In this document: positions 12,601 through 21,258 of the stretch, piece after piece | How the letters are laid out: each line of letters begins with the position of its first letter | Position numbering within the stretch: position 1 is the first letter of the stretch | DNA from: Bedellia somnulentella | Lineage: Eukaryota; Arthropoda; Insecta; Lepidoptera; Bedelliidae | Reading direction: 5' to 3' | Assembly: GCA_963576735.1 (NCBI GenBank) | Contig: OY755176.1 | Coordinates: 17,469,423-17,533,422, forward strand | Length of the DNA: 64,000 nt | The notes under the pieces: generated by a model | Database searches by the model: none | What the model was told of the DNA's origin: nothing | Seen by the model: the letters and a program-made list of their open reading frames with translations, nothing else | Translations under genes and position numbers: made by a program

Positions 12601-15600
12601 AAAAACGATAATAATTAAAAATATTAATAAAATAAATTAAGTTTAGGAATTCTAATTAAATTTAATGTCAGATTGGGTAAGCAGAGTAATCTACAATAAA
12701 ATAAAATAAAAAATATATGTATTAAAATACTAAAGCTAAAGAACTAATTGTTTATACATTGATAATAATGTGAAATGAAGTTAAAATATAATTTAAAATA
12801 CAATAAATATGTCGGAACAATTAATTGTGTCAGTATTAATTAACAAAGTAATTGTTTTGAATCGATGTTCAGTAAAAGAGTGGACTGTATAAAATATAGG
12901 TTTACTTCAATATAAATAACTGTTACAAAATTAGACCGTGCGTATGCGATCCGATCGTTGTGGTCGATGAAGGCGAAGTCCCGCGGCCCGTCATCCCCGC
13001 TCGCCGCCACTGCTGCCGGCGCTGCGCGGCTGCCCCACCAGTTTGCATGAATCATGCGCGAACAGTAATTACAACATAAAACAAATTAAAAAATGCGACC
13101 TATCAATGAGTCAATATAGAAAAGTGAGAACCTATACCGCCTTTCCGAGGATTTTGCCCTTGAACAATTCCACACTATCATTGAATATATCTAGTTGATG
13201 TGATTTACTCAAAAGAGTAATGTATCATCCGAGATCGTCGGTTATGAGATTGTACGAGTACACCCCGCGGAAGTGTGGTGGTCGAGGCCTTTTGAGTGCC
13301 AAAACCATGCACAACCGCGAGGCAACCTCAGAAACGATTTTTTGGCGATGATGTATGATAGTATTCGGGGAGAGGTCGTCGCTAGTAATAAAGGACTGAC
13401 CCCCTTATCGGTACTATATTATTAGATACTTAGCACCTCTGACCGGGAGTCCGTATGGAAAGAGAAAGAGCTGCACGGGAGGTTTTACGAGGTAGATCAG
13501 AAAAACATCCTAAAGGACGGTACCACAGACTTTTATCGAGCATGTGGCCGTCCCGGAGAGTCAGTTAGGCATGTTATTTCCGGTTGTTCGGCTCTTGCTA
13601 ACACTGAGTACTTGCACAGACACAACCAAACAGCCAAAATCCTACATCAAGAGCTCGCTCTGAAATACGGACTCTTACAACAGAGGTTGCCGTATTACAA
13701 GTATCTACCGGAGCCGATCCTAGAAAACGACCGTGCCAAAATCTATTAGGACCGATGCGTTATCACGGACAGGACTATTCTAGCGAATAAGCCTGACGTC
13801 GTGGTATGGGATCGGTCGCAGTCGAGGGTATTTCTAGTGGATGTCACTATCCTTCATGACGAGGTTCTCGTGAAAGTCGAAACCGAGAAGCGTCGCAAGT
13901 ATCTCGATCTAGCTCACGAGATCACCGACATGTGGGGTGTGACTTCGACAGAAATAATCCCAATTTTTAGTCTGCGAACGGATTAATTCCAACCAGCCTC
14001 GCGACCAACTCAAGGCGGTTGGATTTCTGTGGCGTGTCATTCAGATCATATTTTGCATATTTGTTGTGTATTAGTAAATTTGCAGAACTCAATAAAACAA
14101 AATATATAACACAATTTACTTTTATTTAAGAACACAATAATAGAACAGAACAATATACTTTAACAGATAATCAACAACAGTGTTCACCTAACTTCATATT
14201 TTTTATAGATTTATTATGTTTTTACCAGTAAACGCTTTGGTAGAATCTGTTTATTATTATTTTCAGATTTGATTTCTTTCACATCTTGCACATGTTGAGC
14301 TAAAGCTAATTTTCTTCCTTTTATTGTCGTTTGTAGTTGGAAAGTGATGTCGTGTGTTATTGCTTGGAATCCAGTTTTTATAATTAATTTGGCCATATTT
14401 AACTGAAAATACATAAAAAGAGTTCATTACTTACATCAATACACTCATAAATTATCATCTGCAATATTTATTAAATGTATTATTCGATTACATTTATTTA
14501 TTTCTGTACTTACTTCTCGTGAAGTCAGCGATGAGAAAGTCCGTGTATACTAGCTGTAATTTATTTATTGTCACTCTAATAAACGGGTAATACAAAACAT
14601 CAGCGTTATTATCGACGCTATAGATTTACATGATCAAATAGAATATATATAAATTACGATACTTTCTTGAAATTATTTGTTTGTTTACAGCCGCCCATTT
14701 GACATTTCAATGTCCGCCATAATTGTGAACGCTAGTTGGCGCTGCCGTCGCGCACCCAGCGAATAAAGCAACAATTAGTGTTTTACATTCGTCATTACTG
14801 ATGACGTCATAGCGCAGTACAGACCAAACTCGATTAATACATATGTGGGTTTGCTTTGACTGACGAGGCATAATTCAATAATTTCTGGACTGTTTTCATT
14901 ATGCGGTTAAACTATGATGGATACGTGTTCAAAACACGAATGAACACAAAACTAAATAATAGATATAAATTTGCATGTCACACATTATGAGTTATTCTTA
15001 GTCTCAATTGTGAGAATATGAATATACTTTCGAAAAATATTTAAAAGTGATCACTGAATGTTGTGACAAACATAGAACGTATATTTTTTTTTATTTTTTG
15101 ACGATAATGACATGACGTTGGCGAATGCGTGAACATACGTGCAAAAAAAAACAATTGAAATGAGAACCTTCTCTTTGCTGTCGTTTAATAAATTATTTGT
15201 ATAATAATAAATATCCTTAATTATGAAATAATATGTGACTCCTAACAAATTGTGATTGAATAATGGAACATCAATTAGGGTTTGCCTTCTTCATTACTGA
15301 TGACGTCATAGCGCAGTTCAGACCAAACTCAATTAATACATTTGTGGGTTTGCTTTGACTGACGAGGCAAAATTCATTAATTTCTGGACTATTTTCATTA
15401 CGCAGTCTAACTATGAATACGTTTTTGACAGAGCGTAATAATTTACATTAATTTGCTTGCTTTTGCTATTTATAATAATAACAGCATACATTACAAGTTA
15501 TTTATAGTCACAATGCTGAGGATATGCAGTATGGAAAATATTTAAAAGAGATCATCATATGTTGTAACAAACATAGAACGGGAAAATATTTTTATGATTT

Positions 15601-18195
15601 TTGACGATAATGGCATGTTAAATGAGAAACATATATACAAAAAAAAAACAGTAGAACTGAGAACCTCCTTTTTGATGTCGATTAATAAATTTATTGCAAG
15701 TAAATAAAAATCCTTATTTATGAAATAATATGTATCCCCTAACAAATTTTGATTGACTAATAAAGCAACAATTAGTGGTTTACCTTCGTCATTACTAATG
15801 ACGTCATAGCGCAGTACAGACCAAACTCGATTAATACATCTGTGGGTTTGCTTTAACTGACGAGGCATAATTCATTAACTTCTGGACTGCTTTCATTATG
15901 TGGTCAAACTATGATGGATACGTGTTCAAAACACGAATGAACACAAAACTAAATAATAGATATGAATTTGCATGTCACACATTATGAGTTATTCTTAGTC
16001 TCAATGCTGAGAATATGCATTATGGAAAATATTTAAAAGTGATCACTGAATGTTATGACACCCATAGAACGGTTTTTTTTTTGACGATAATGACATGACG
16101 TTGGCGAATGCGTGAACATACGTACAAAAAAAAAACAATTGAACTGAGAACCTTCTCTTTGATGTCGTTTAATAAATTATTTGTATGATAATAAATATCC
16201 TTAATTATGAAATAATATGTAACTCCTAACAAATGGTGATTGACTAATGGAACATCAATTAGTGGTTTACCTTCGTCATTACTATGACGTCATAGCGCAG
16301 TACAGACCAAACTCAATTAATACATCTGTGTGTTTGCTTTGACCGACGATGCATAATTCATTAATTTCTGAACTGTTTTCATTATGCGATCACGCGTATT
16401 TTGTTATGTTCACTGTGAATATGTATTTTGAGAGAACGAAATAGTTGATATAATTTTGTCATCTTATCCATTTTAAGTAGTTCTTTTTTTAACTTAGAAA
16501 AGCAGTTCTAAAAGAAAAAATATGACAAACTTTGAAACAAAAATTCTACATATTTTTGTCATTTTCTACGAAAATGAAACGAAAAATATTCAGAGTGGTT
16601 ACAGCGAAAAAAACGAATACGAAAATGGGATCCTTAAAACGGAAACCAAAACTAGATAATAATTTAAGAACTTCGGTTAGATAATGACAATGTGCGATGA
16701 GATGAGAGGCATGCACCACTGGCAGTTCCTCGATTCAAAACTAACTACCGTAAAAATTCTTTCATCGTTAGGGCATCCAAAATTATTAACGATAATAATA
16801 TAGATATTTTTGATAGCACGGTGACATCTATAAAGTCAAGTTTGACCCGACAGTACTTTGACGACAACCAGTAGCAGGCACCTTGTTAATGTTTAAATAT
16901 TGTTTTGTAATGTAATACATTTATATTTCATTTAAAAAAAAAAGTTCTCTGCAGTATAATCATATTGATTATTACAAAGTAAATATAACCTGTTTTTTCC
17001 TTAAGCTAGCAAGATATTATGTGTGAAGATTTGTAAATGGCTAAAAGATAATTAATTAAGTTTGTATCAAAAAGTTTTAATGCTGTAAATCTTCCGAATA
17101 AAATAAAATAAAATAAAATAGATCAGTCAGGGTTACTAAAACCTCAATTCAACATTCTTGCATACTCTAAACAAAATGTTGAATATAGAACTCCCGATTT
17201 TTTAATCCGTTGAAATCATAAGTTATAGTTTATTTCATTTTAATTTTAAAGATATATTAACGTATTTTTAAAAAAATATCATGGCTGCCAGGATTAATAT
17301 ATGTTGCCATACCCCCTGGCCCTATTTAAATATAATATTAATCATGTGATTGTTTTCGCAGTCTCTGACGAAGCAGAGTTCTCTGATCGAATCCAAATAC
17401 GACTCCTCAGACGACGACCACACGCCCGTGGAAGAACAAGGTATGAAATTCATTTAAAAACTGTAATAATTTATGTTTTGATCAATTGGATTTACAGAGG
17501 TTTTCGTAGATTTTTATTAGTGAAAGTTTTTGATGACTTTTCATAACCTAGCCCTGCGGATGGCAATTAAATTTAATAACGTAACAAAAGTTTCCCTAGT
17601 GATTAGTTATTAAAACATTCCCTTAAACTTTTCATTCATATTTTTTTTATTGTTCTTTGTATTTTTTAAACTTCTACTATGGATTAATTGCTATATATCT
17701 ATATATTTCCTATATATATATATTTCCGTGCATCACACAGAGGAAATACTTCAAACCAGCAATTGGGAACAGTGAGATGATACGGTTTAAAACAAAATAT
17801 AATTTTGAAATAATTGACTTACTTAAGATCGAGATATTTAGCCAAGATTGGTTTTTACATCTTTTTTCATAGATTTTGTCCAACTTTCCTGTCGACCCAT
17901 GGTTAGCTTTTGTAACATTTGTTGTCACTTTTGTAACATTATAGGCCTAGGATAACTTTGAAAATACGCCTACCCTATGATCCGCTCTAGAGTGTTTACT
18001 TAGTATTTCTGTGTCATAACTTTAAATTACCAGATTTCCCGAATATCAACCCTTTGGGCTGACATAGTTTTTATATGTTAAAATTTAAATCATTGATCAT
18101 CATCATTTTGTAATATATTAAATATTTTAATGGTGGCATAGTTTTTTTACCAATACTTCTTATTAATTTCTTTTTCAGAACACATGGTCGAGTAA
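470..18195 (+). CDS. C-terminal part of a WD40-repeat protein, possibly NWD/qui-1-like
   Basis: Eight exons (470-668, 1136-1273, 3535-3618, 7361-7505, 7636-7708, 8477-8581, 17362-17440, 18179-18195) join in frame into 279 residues plus TAA; every intron begins GT and ends AG. Residues 4-35 and about 47-77 are WD40 repeats (GH start, WD or WE end), with a degenerate third to about 115. The tail has a basic stretch (KRPMRRLLKKEVSLDTYTW), a charged helical part, and an acidic serine-rich end (SSDDDHTPVEEQEHMVE). WD repeats form beta-propeller scaffolds for protein contacts. The tail recalls NACHT-WD proteins (NWD1/NWD2, worm qui-1), but this is recollection and the diagnostic NACHT part is off the left edge. 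Introns of up to 8.8 kb are filled with transposons. The exon sequence is GC-rich against AT-rich introns. Confidence 0.8.
1136..1273 (+). CDS. WD40 gene, exon 2 of window
   Basis: Acceptor CTCAG at 1131-1135, donor GTAAGA at 1274. Joins phase 1 to give VSGAEDKTLIIWE, completing the second WD repeat, then a degenerate propeller strand (LTLHVPLLGFQITSDCARIV). Confidence 0.85.
1342..1584 (+). mobile_element. Short Helitron-like non-autonomous element
   Basis: Begins TC after an A (1341) and ends CTAG before a T (1585), the Helitron insertion rule of A^T. About 11 bases before the end is a hairpin: CCAC...GTGG with inner GGC-GAA-GCC. The (TTTG)n near the start and the GCGGGCGAAGCC end are those of the abundant lepidopteran Lep1-type elements (from memory). 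Lies in the intron after exon 2. Confidence 0.7.
1585..2570. other. Intron sequence, nothing recognised
   Basis: AT-rich intronic DNA without an open frame, tandem structure or repeat shared elsewhere in the window that I could see. Confidence 0.5.
2571..3490 (-). repeat. SINE1 copy split by a TIR element
   Basis: The 3' half of SINE1 (here in reverse) runs 2571-2778 and its 5' part resumes at 3402-3490 (AAAAAGCCCTAAG, then GTCGCC and the GTGGTATTCTATGCCG end). Between them is the element at 2779-3401. SINE1 copies elsewhere have AAAAAGCCCC at this point without a break. Confidence 0.75.
2779..3401. mobile_element. Interspersed element with TIR AGGGTTCCGTA
   Basis: Starts CCGGCCAAGTGCGAGTCGGA, a head common in arthropod genomes (recollection). 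A perfect 11-bp inverted pair AGGGTTCCGTA lies at 2809-2819 and 3391-3401. Contains a GGAC/AGAC microsatellite at about 3318-3352. No coding potential. Inserted in an A-run of a SINE1, so its target duplication cannot be fixed. Confidence 0.6.
3535..3618 (+). CDS. WD40 gene, exon 3 of window
   Basis: Acceptor CCAACAG ending 3534, donor GTAAGC at 3619. 84 bp, phase 1 in and out, coding GCLPIICLHNTPATYVKIP and the following residues. No start or stop codon is needed and the join keeps frame on both sides. Confidence 0.8.
3619..4196. other. Intron sequence, nothing recognised
   Basis: From donor of exon 3 to the SINE2 copy. AT-rich, no convincing repeat or coding sequence. Confidence 0.5.
4208..4839 (-). 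repeat. SINE2 (tRNA-derived), full length, interrupted
   Basis: Flanked by an 11-bp direct repeat TTTTAATTATA (4197-4207 and 4840-4850). Read in reverse it starts with a tRNA-like head with a B-box-like GTTCAAATCC at about 4782-4791, then a body, then the tail with CCCCTTTGGGG hairpin and GGCGTGAACG. Removing the MITE at 4472-4731 and its duplicated TA leaves about 370 bp, the same length as the intact copy at 55228-55600. Confidence 0.85.
4472..4731. mobile_element. Fold-back MITE inside SINE2
   Basis: A 260-bp nearly complete palindrome. Arms of about 110 bp begin TCGCACTCTCAGAACGAAAG on both strands and are closely similar. Flanked by TA at 4470-4471 and 4732-4733. Uninterrupted SINE2 copies read CACATATGTC at this site, which confirms the insertion point. 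The TA duplication suggests Tc1/mariner-type mobilisation; no transposase inside. Confidence 0.85.
5269..5467 (-). repeat. SINE1, internally deleted copy
   Basis: Shows the ACATACATATACTCACAGGC tail and the 5' end (GTAGTGACATTCTAAGCCGG) but lacks the segment with the CCAATACCGTTAGTCGCC block. Divergent, therefore old. Confidence 0.6.
5604..6086 (-). repeat. Two SINE1 copies head to tail
   Basis: 5604-5857 is a near-complete copy. 5858-6086 is a more divergent copy joined directly to its 5' end (CACTACACTACATACATATA). The orientation is the same, giving a tandem dimer. Confidence 0.7.
6531..6775 (-). repeat. SINE1, full length with target duplication
   Basis: Flanked by the 11-bp direct repeat TTTCTTCCCGT (6520-6530 and 6776-6786). 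245 bp from the CATATA tail to the GCTGTGTAG end. A good reference copy. Confidence 0.85.
6787..7360. other. Intron sequence before exon 4
   Basis: No repeat recognised. An open frame from 7168 runs into exon 4, but its first part is read-through of intron. Confidence 0.5.
7361..7505 (+). CDS. WD40 gene, exon 4 of window
   Basis: Acceptor TTTTTTACCTAG ending 7360, donor GTAGGA at 7506. Codes the basic segment LRPLAPKRPMRRLLKK and the stretch up to DERLKRR. The open frame continues upstream into the intron from 7168, but the polypyrimidine tract and the phase match put the start at 7361. Confidence 0.8.
7636..7708 (+). CDS. WD40 gene, exon 5 of window
   Basis: Acceptor TTGACAG ending 7635, donor GTATAT at 7709. 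73 bp, reads RFSVSASMEEISKIQEAK and KDLGSQ. Too short to stand out as an open frame; found by joining phases between exons 4 and 6. Confidence 0.75.
7739..7990 (+). repeat. SINE1, full length, sense orientation
   Basis: Begins GCCGTGTAGTTTCGGCTTAG and ends in GAGTATATGTATATGTATG, flanked by AATATT at 7733-7738 and 7991-7996. Shows the tail block CTCTGGCTACCCC, AGGGATTTATAGCCGTGAG. Lies between exons 5 and 6. Confidence 0.85.
8224..8318 (-). repeat. SINE1 3' fragment
   Basis: Only the tail and about 80 bp of body; the copy is 5'-truncated, as usual for target-primed insertion. Confidence 0.7.
8477..8581 (+). CDS. WD40 gene, exon 6 of window
   Basis: Acceptor TTTGTACAG ending 8476, donor GTGAGT at 8582. 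Exactly 35 codons, VSLGPEEAAIAQSQHFDQLE and onward to PPRRRSNK. Predicted helical and charged, no known domain recognised. Confidence 0.8.
8935..9869 (+). repeat. Probable 5' region of a decayed transposon
   Basis: Contains a GC-rich start with a perfect hairpin GGCAC-GGCA-GTGCC (about 8938-8951) and precedes the OTU fragment at 9870. I remember such leaders in lepidopteran elements, so it is probably the non-coding part of the same element. Boundaries are uncertain. Confidence 0.35.
9870..10228 (+). pseudogene. OTU-like protease remnant of a transposon
   Basis: ATG at 9870 opens 57 codons containing IPGDGSCLFHSLSYSMYG, the D-G-x-C catalytic motif of OTU cysteine proteases. A TAG follows at 10041. 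In another frame the reading continues (ETAIAEYNRLRSIYRPD to KRKKYTYKK) to a TAA at 10226-10228, so at least one frameshift lies near 10020. The OTU active-site His region is not recognisable. OTU domains occur in Helentron-type rolling-circle elements; this origin is inferred. The inverted repeat at 10234 follows after 5 bases. Confidence 0.55.
10234..10929. repeat. 190-bp inverted repeat with 316-bp spacer
   Basis: Arms 10234-10423 and 10740-10929 are reverse complements with almost no mismatch (from ATCCCACCAAAA to GAGCACAA). The spacer 10424-10739 has no coding sequence of note. A transcript across it, such as the host intron, would form a 190-bp duplex. No terminal duplications were identified. 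Confidence 0.9.
10940..10998 (+). repeat. SINE1 3' end fragment
   Basis: Carries AAGCTCTGGCTACCCCTTCT through GAAGCCGTGAATATATGTATG. Lies just outside the right arm of the inverted repeat. A weaker SINE1 trace is at about 11070-11140. Confidence 0.6.
11640..11811 (+). repeat. Single relative of the 495-bp tandem unit
   Basis: Shares with the array at 14760-16400 the blocks TGATTGACTAATGGAACATC, AATTAGTGGTTTACC and CATTACTGATGACGTCATAG. It stops at CATAGCG, where the A/T-rich tail of a LINE 3' end begins. Confidence 0.7.
11812..11960 (-). mobile_element. 3' end of a LINE (family K)
   Basis: Read in reverse it ends TTGAACTGTTGGTTGGCTTT then (AAAT)n. The same sequence lies at 40794-40893 in the other orientation. 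No coding part was identified. The A-rich tail abuts a copy of the 495-bp unit, consistent with insertion into it. Confidence 0.6.
12076..12575. mobile_element. 500-bp MITE with 21-bp TIRs
   Basis: Terminal inverted repeat beginning CAATTCGGTATGCAAAGTTT at 12076 and its complement ending 12575. No open frame inside. A second, 3'-truncated copy begins at 27657. The target duplication is not clear. Confidence 0.8.
12935..13065. other. GC-rich island of unknown origin
   Basis: About 130 bp of very GC-rich sequence in AT-rich DNA. On the - strand it lies in a 71-codon open frame (12840-13055) with SRAAPAAVAASGDDGPRDFA. No good splice sites or family match. It could be a coding fragment carried by a transposon. 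Confidence 0.4.
13180..14100 (+). pseudogene. 3' end of an RLE-type non-LTR retrotransposon
   Basis: The frame reading FYRACGRPGESVRHVISGCS has the C-x-H-x-C-like finger of R2/R4/CRE-group LINEs. It continues through QQRLPYYKYLPEP to KPDVVVWDRSQSRVFLVDV, a PD...D restriction-like endonuclease core, ending TAA at 13984-13986. A TAG at 13747-13749 (IY*DR) replaces what is usually Trp, a single-base change. Upstream (about 13270) SAKTMHNRE belongs to the same protein, but frames are broken there. Probable 3' UTR runs to about 14100. RT motifs are absent, so the copy is 5'-truncated. Confidence 0.65.
14760..16400 (+). repeat. Tandem array of about 495-bp units
   Basis: The palindrome ATGACGTCAT recurs at 14801, 15300, 15798 and 16284, i.e. 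spacings 499, 498 and 486. Surrounding sequence matches throughout (AGACCAAACTC, GGGTTTGCTTTGACTGACGA, TTCTGGACTG). About 3.3 units in the intron before exon 7. Units differ by point changes and small indels; units 1 and 3 share the TGGATACGTGTTCAAAACAC block that unit 2 lacks. Confidence 0.85.
16707..17119 (+). mobile_element. 5'-truncated copy of LINE family J
   Basis: Nearly identical (by eye about 97%) to 61728-62145: the last codons (APLAVPRFKTNYRK to RQYFDDNQ, stop at 16872-16874), the 3' UTR, and a (TAAAA)n tail. Only the last 60 or so codons are present. Lies in the intron before exon 7. Confidence 0.8.
17362..17440 (+). CDS. WD40 gene, exon 7 of window
   Basis: Acceptor TTTTCGCAG ending 17361, donor GTATGA at 17441. 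Codes SLTKQSSLIESKYDSSDDDH and TPVEEQ: an acidic, serine-rich stretch. Separated from exon 6 by an 8.8-kb intron of transposons. Confidence 0.75.
18179..18195 (+). CDS. WD40 gene, terminal coding exon
   Basis: Acceptor TTTTTCAG ending 18178. Reads EHMVE and TAA, so only 17 coding bases; the rest of the exon is 3' UTR. The start is set by phase 1 from exon 7. Confidence 0.7.
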
Positions 18196-18813
18196 AGCAT
18201 CGTTTTCCTTTTGTTTGTTATGATATCCTTATAGTTTTCAATTATTTAGTTTTTCTTATAAGTATTTATTATTTGTATTTTACGTATGAAAACAATTCAT
18301 AAAAAATACTCGTTTTTTTAGTTTATTGTTCATGTTATAGAGTATTGTTGAACGCTGTTATTGTTTAAAAGTAAAATGTTACACTATGAAGTTGTATCAT
18401 TTTATAAATTAATTTAAATCTAAAGTTTGTTTTAAAATGTAGTATTTTATGAGATAAATTAAGCATAATATTAGCTATAAGCTTACCTTACCTTTCAATT
18501 AATTAGATTTTGAATGGAGCGATTAAACTCGGGCAAAAGTTATTACAAAGTAATTGTTTTACGTTATTTTAATTTAATATTGCAATGATTTTATATTAAA
18601 CGCTTTTGAAAATATATTTCAATCGGACCTTCTTCGTCATACTTTTTTTATTAATAACTATAAGTAATAACTTATTAAATTAATTGATATGATATTTTAT
18701 TATAATATTTGTTTCATTCGCTTAAACACTTAAAGGAAAAGTGGCTTATCGTTAATTTATCGAATCTGAAGCTAAGTTTGTATGTGTTTATGAAAATAAA
18801 TCAAAGATGTAAA
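18196..18813 (+). other. Probable 3' UTR of the WD40 gene
   Basis: AT-rich, no open frame. AATAAA signals at 18795-18800 and 18812-18817 could end the transcript here. Others (about 19929, 19985) could extend it. No transcript evidence is available. Confidence 0.4.
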
Positions 18814-18907
18814 TAAAAGATGTTATTAAAGGAAAGAAAAAATTCGACACTGGCGGGGTTTGAACCGCCAGTGTCGAAATTTTTCTTTTCTTTAATAACA
18901 TCTTTTA
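18814..18907. repeat. 43-bp palindrome centred on a tRNA-like T-arm
   Basis: Arms 18814-18856 and 18865-18907 are inverted copies with very few mismatches. The 8-base spacer is GGTTTGAA. The centre GGCGG-loop-CCGCC with acceptor-like AGTGTCG matches the T-arm and 3' side of the SINE3 tRNA-like head. Confidence 0.85.
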
Positions 18908-18960
18908 TTTATGAGTAATAATCCACACATGATGAATTCATGTCAAAAAACATTAAATTA
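18857..18960 (+). repeat. SINE3 fragment
   Basis: From the T-arm on it matches the SINE3 copies at 24082 and 37588: GTGTCGAAATTTTTCTTTTC, then TTTATTTATGAGTAATAATC and CACATGATGAATTCATG. Confidence 0.6.
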
Positions 18961-21216
18961 AACCAAAGATGGTTTGATTCGCTCCATTGAAAAGGTAATG
19001 TTAGTGTTTTCCAAACTGTGATCCCTTATAAAGACTTCTACGTAAGTACACTTACTCGTAGGCACCTAATATTGTCATAAGTATAACTTTATATATATTT
19101 ATTCGTATCATTAACATATACCATATTAATGACAATGTAATGAGTATTGCAAAAGTAGTCGATTTTGTAGTTGTTAAGAAAATTATGAATCTTCGACACT
19201 TGTTTTTTTAAGATATCATGGTACTTATATTATTATGTCTATTTGAAGATGTTATTGTTATGTGACATTTATGAACTCAGGTTTTAATATTTGACGACAG
19301 ATTTAACTTCAATTAAAACAGTTCCAGCAGCTTTAAATTTGCGTTAGTTTTATAATGGATTAAAAAACTGATTATTTTTCTCAAATAGGAAAAAATATTA
19401 GTCAATATCAAAATATTGTTTTGTACCAGAGTATACCAGAGTGCTGAGTTATTAAAGTACTTCAAAGTTTTGGGTCTTAAATTTTAAGACAGTTTTAAGT
19501 TTAAAACTTATCAATTTTATTTGAATTTAAAATACTTTACAACTTATCAATTTTATTTGAACTTATAATTTATGTGTTAAATACTATTTAAATGTGTTGT
19601 CCCTTCACATAAACCTGTTGTATTTTTTTATAGAACTATAAATAATTCTAGAGTCAAATCTTTGTTGTTTTTTTTATATAAAAATGATATTATTGTCAAC
19701 TTAGGGCGCAATATGCTCTATTTGATGCTGTGCAACAACTTTTTTAAAGTATATAAATAATAATGTGAACATCTTCATTTTTGCTTATACATTTTTTCTC
19801 ATACTTAGGACCTTGTTTTAAAATGTAGAGTTTAGAAATCGCAATAATATTTCATAAGTAGTTGCACCATAAAATAAGTTAGTCCGTAAGACTAGAGTTT
19901 AATTAAAACTTTTACATTTCTTCAGGCACAAATAAAGTAGTTAAGTGTTGAAAAAAATATCCACTGATATAAAATAATCGTTTTAAATAAAATATTGTTA
20001 CCTTATTGTGAAAGTGTTCTAAATTGTGTTGTCAAACAAATATATATGTTGTTAAGTTAATGTTTTTAGCACTATTAGAAAAACTGTTTTTGCTTAATAA
20101 GCTATTATTTAGTTCAATATGTGATAATCATGATAATAATAACTAATCATGTTCTTGTCAAAGTTATTAACTTGTTTTTTCAAACTTTTTTCCTTCAAAG
20201 ATATTTATCAAATTCAAAAGCAATAATTAAAGCTAGTAAACCACAAAAAGAAGATGAAATTAAATATGTTATCAAAATTTGGTATTTTTTTGCCTTCGGA
20301 AACTATAAAAACCTAATTCATTTAAACCTATTGTTCTACAGTTACAGAACTAATCAAACCATATTTATTTAAACAAAAATTTCTGCCCAAAAAAGGGTTT
20401 CTATTTGTGAATTCTTTACCTTTGTAATACAATTCCAAATCATCTAATGAAACCAAATATTTTTCCTCTCAAAAATATCAACTTTGAACGAAGTAAAATG
20501 TAAGCTTATTTTAAAGGTTTCTTTTTGTTCTGCAAATATGATACTAGAAATTGTTTAGAGCTATTTAATGTAACTTTAAAAATTGGTAACTGTCGAAAGT
20601 AAATGTTAGCAGGTACTAAGTTTGAATTTCACATAAACCGTAGAATAATTTCTTATAGAAGTATATTCTTTCACCTTGTTACCTATATTTATAACATTTT
20701 ATAAAACTAAGTGAAGGTTAATATTTTGGAAACTAGCAGTTTGTAAGTTATTTTAAAGTTAGTTATAATCCATTTTATATTGACTTTTCATCTTCATAGA
20801 GGTCAACACCTGCTGTAAATTACAAAGGCTCATTTGATCTGTACATCTGTATATCTATATCTTACTTACGATTCCAAACTGCACATGAAAATTAATGATC
20901 TTTGAGCGTAAAGAATGTTCTTAATTTTGGAAAAACTTATATATTTAGTTATGTAAATTAACAACTCAGTTAATACAAAAAAAGTTATAAAAACTAGTTA
21001 CGTATCATTAATGGAATATAAATAGTTTAATTTCCTGATGATACTAGGCAAAACCCTCTAAGGGGTTTCCAAAATATTAGCATTTCACTATGTGCTAGTC
21101 CCTAGTCTCACTCGAGTGAGTTTTGTTTCGTCTGGTGAAGTTGATCTGAAATATATCTGTGTTTCTTAAATATGCCCGTGTTTCATTTGTATTTTATGTT
21201 TAGTAGCAATGAATCT
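18961..21216. other. AT-rich spacer, nothing recognised
   Basis: No open frame with protein-like sequence. A local duplication of CTTATCAATTTTATTTGAA occurs at about 19507 and 19542. May include distal 3' UTR. Confidence 0.4.
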
Positions 21217-21258
21217 GCCTACTCCAAAGGGAACTAATGGTGTGAGTATATCTATGTA
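21217..21258 (+). repeat. RTE-like LINE/SINE tail interrupted by mariner
   Basis: Reads TCTGCCTACTCCAAAGGGAA, CTAATGGTGTGAGTATATC: the shared LINE/SINE tail block. The mariner begins just after its microsatellite start; TGTATTC resumes at 22542. Confidence 0.6.

Noticed and set aside
13801..13986. Stand-alone 61-codon gene
   Set aside because: It is the endonuclease end of the broken LINE; the frame continues upstream past a single TAG.
14760..16400. CRISPR-like or promoter array
   Set aside because: Units of about 495 bp without spacer/repeat alternation; simple tandem duplication in a eukaryotic intron.
20121..20372. 83-codon open frame downstream of the WD40 gene
   Set aside because: Low-complexity Ile/Lys/Phe composition typical of AT-rich non-coding DNA; no motif.
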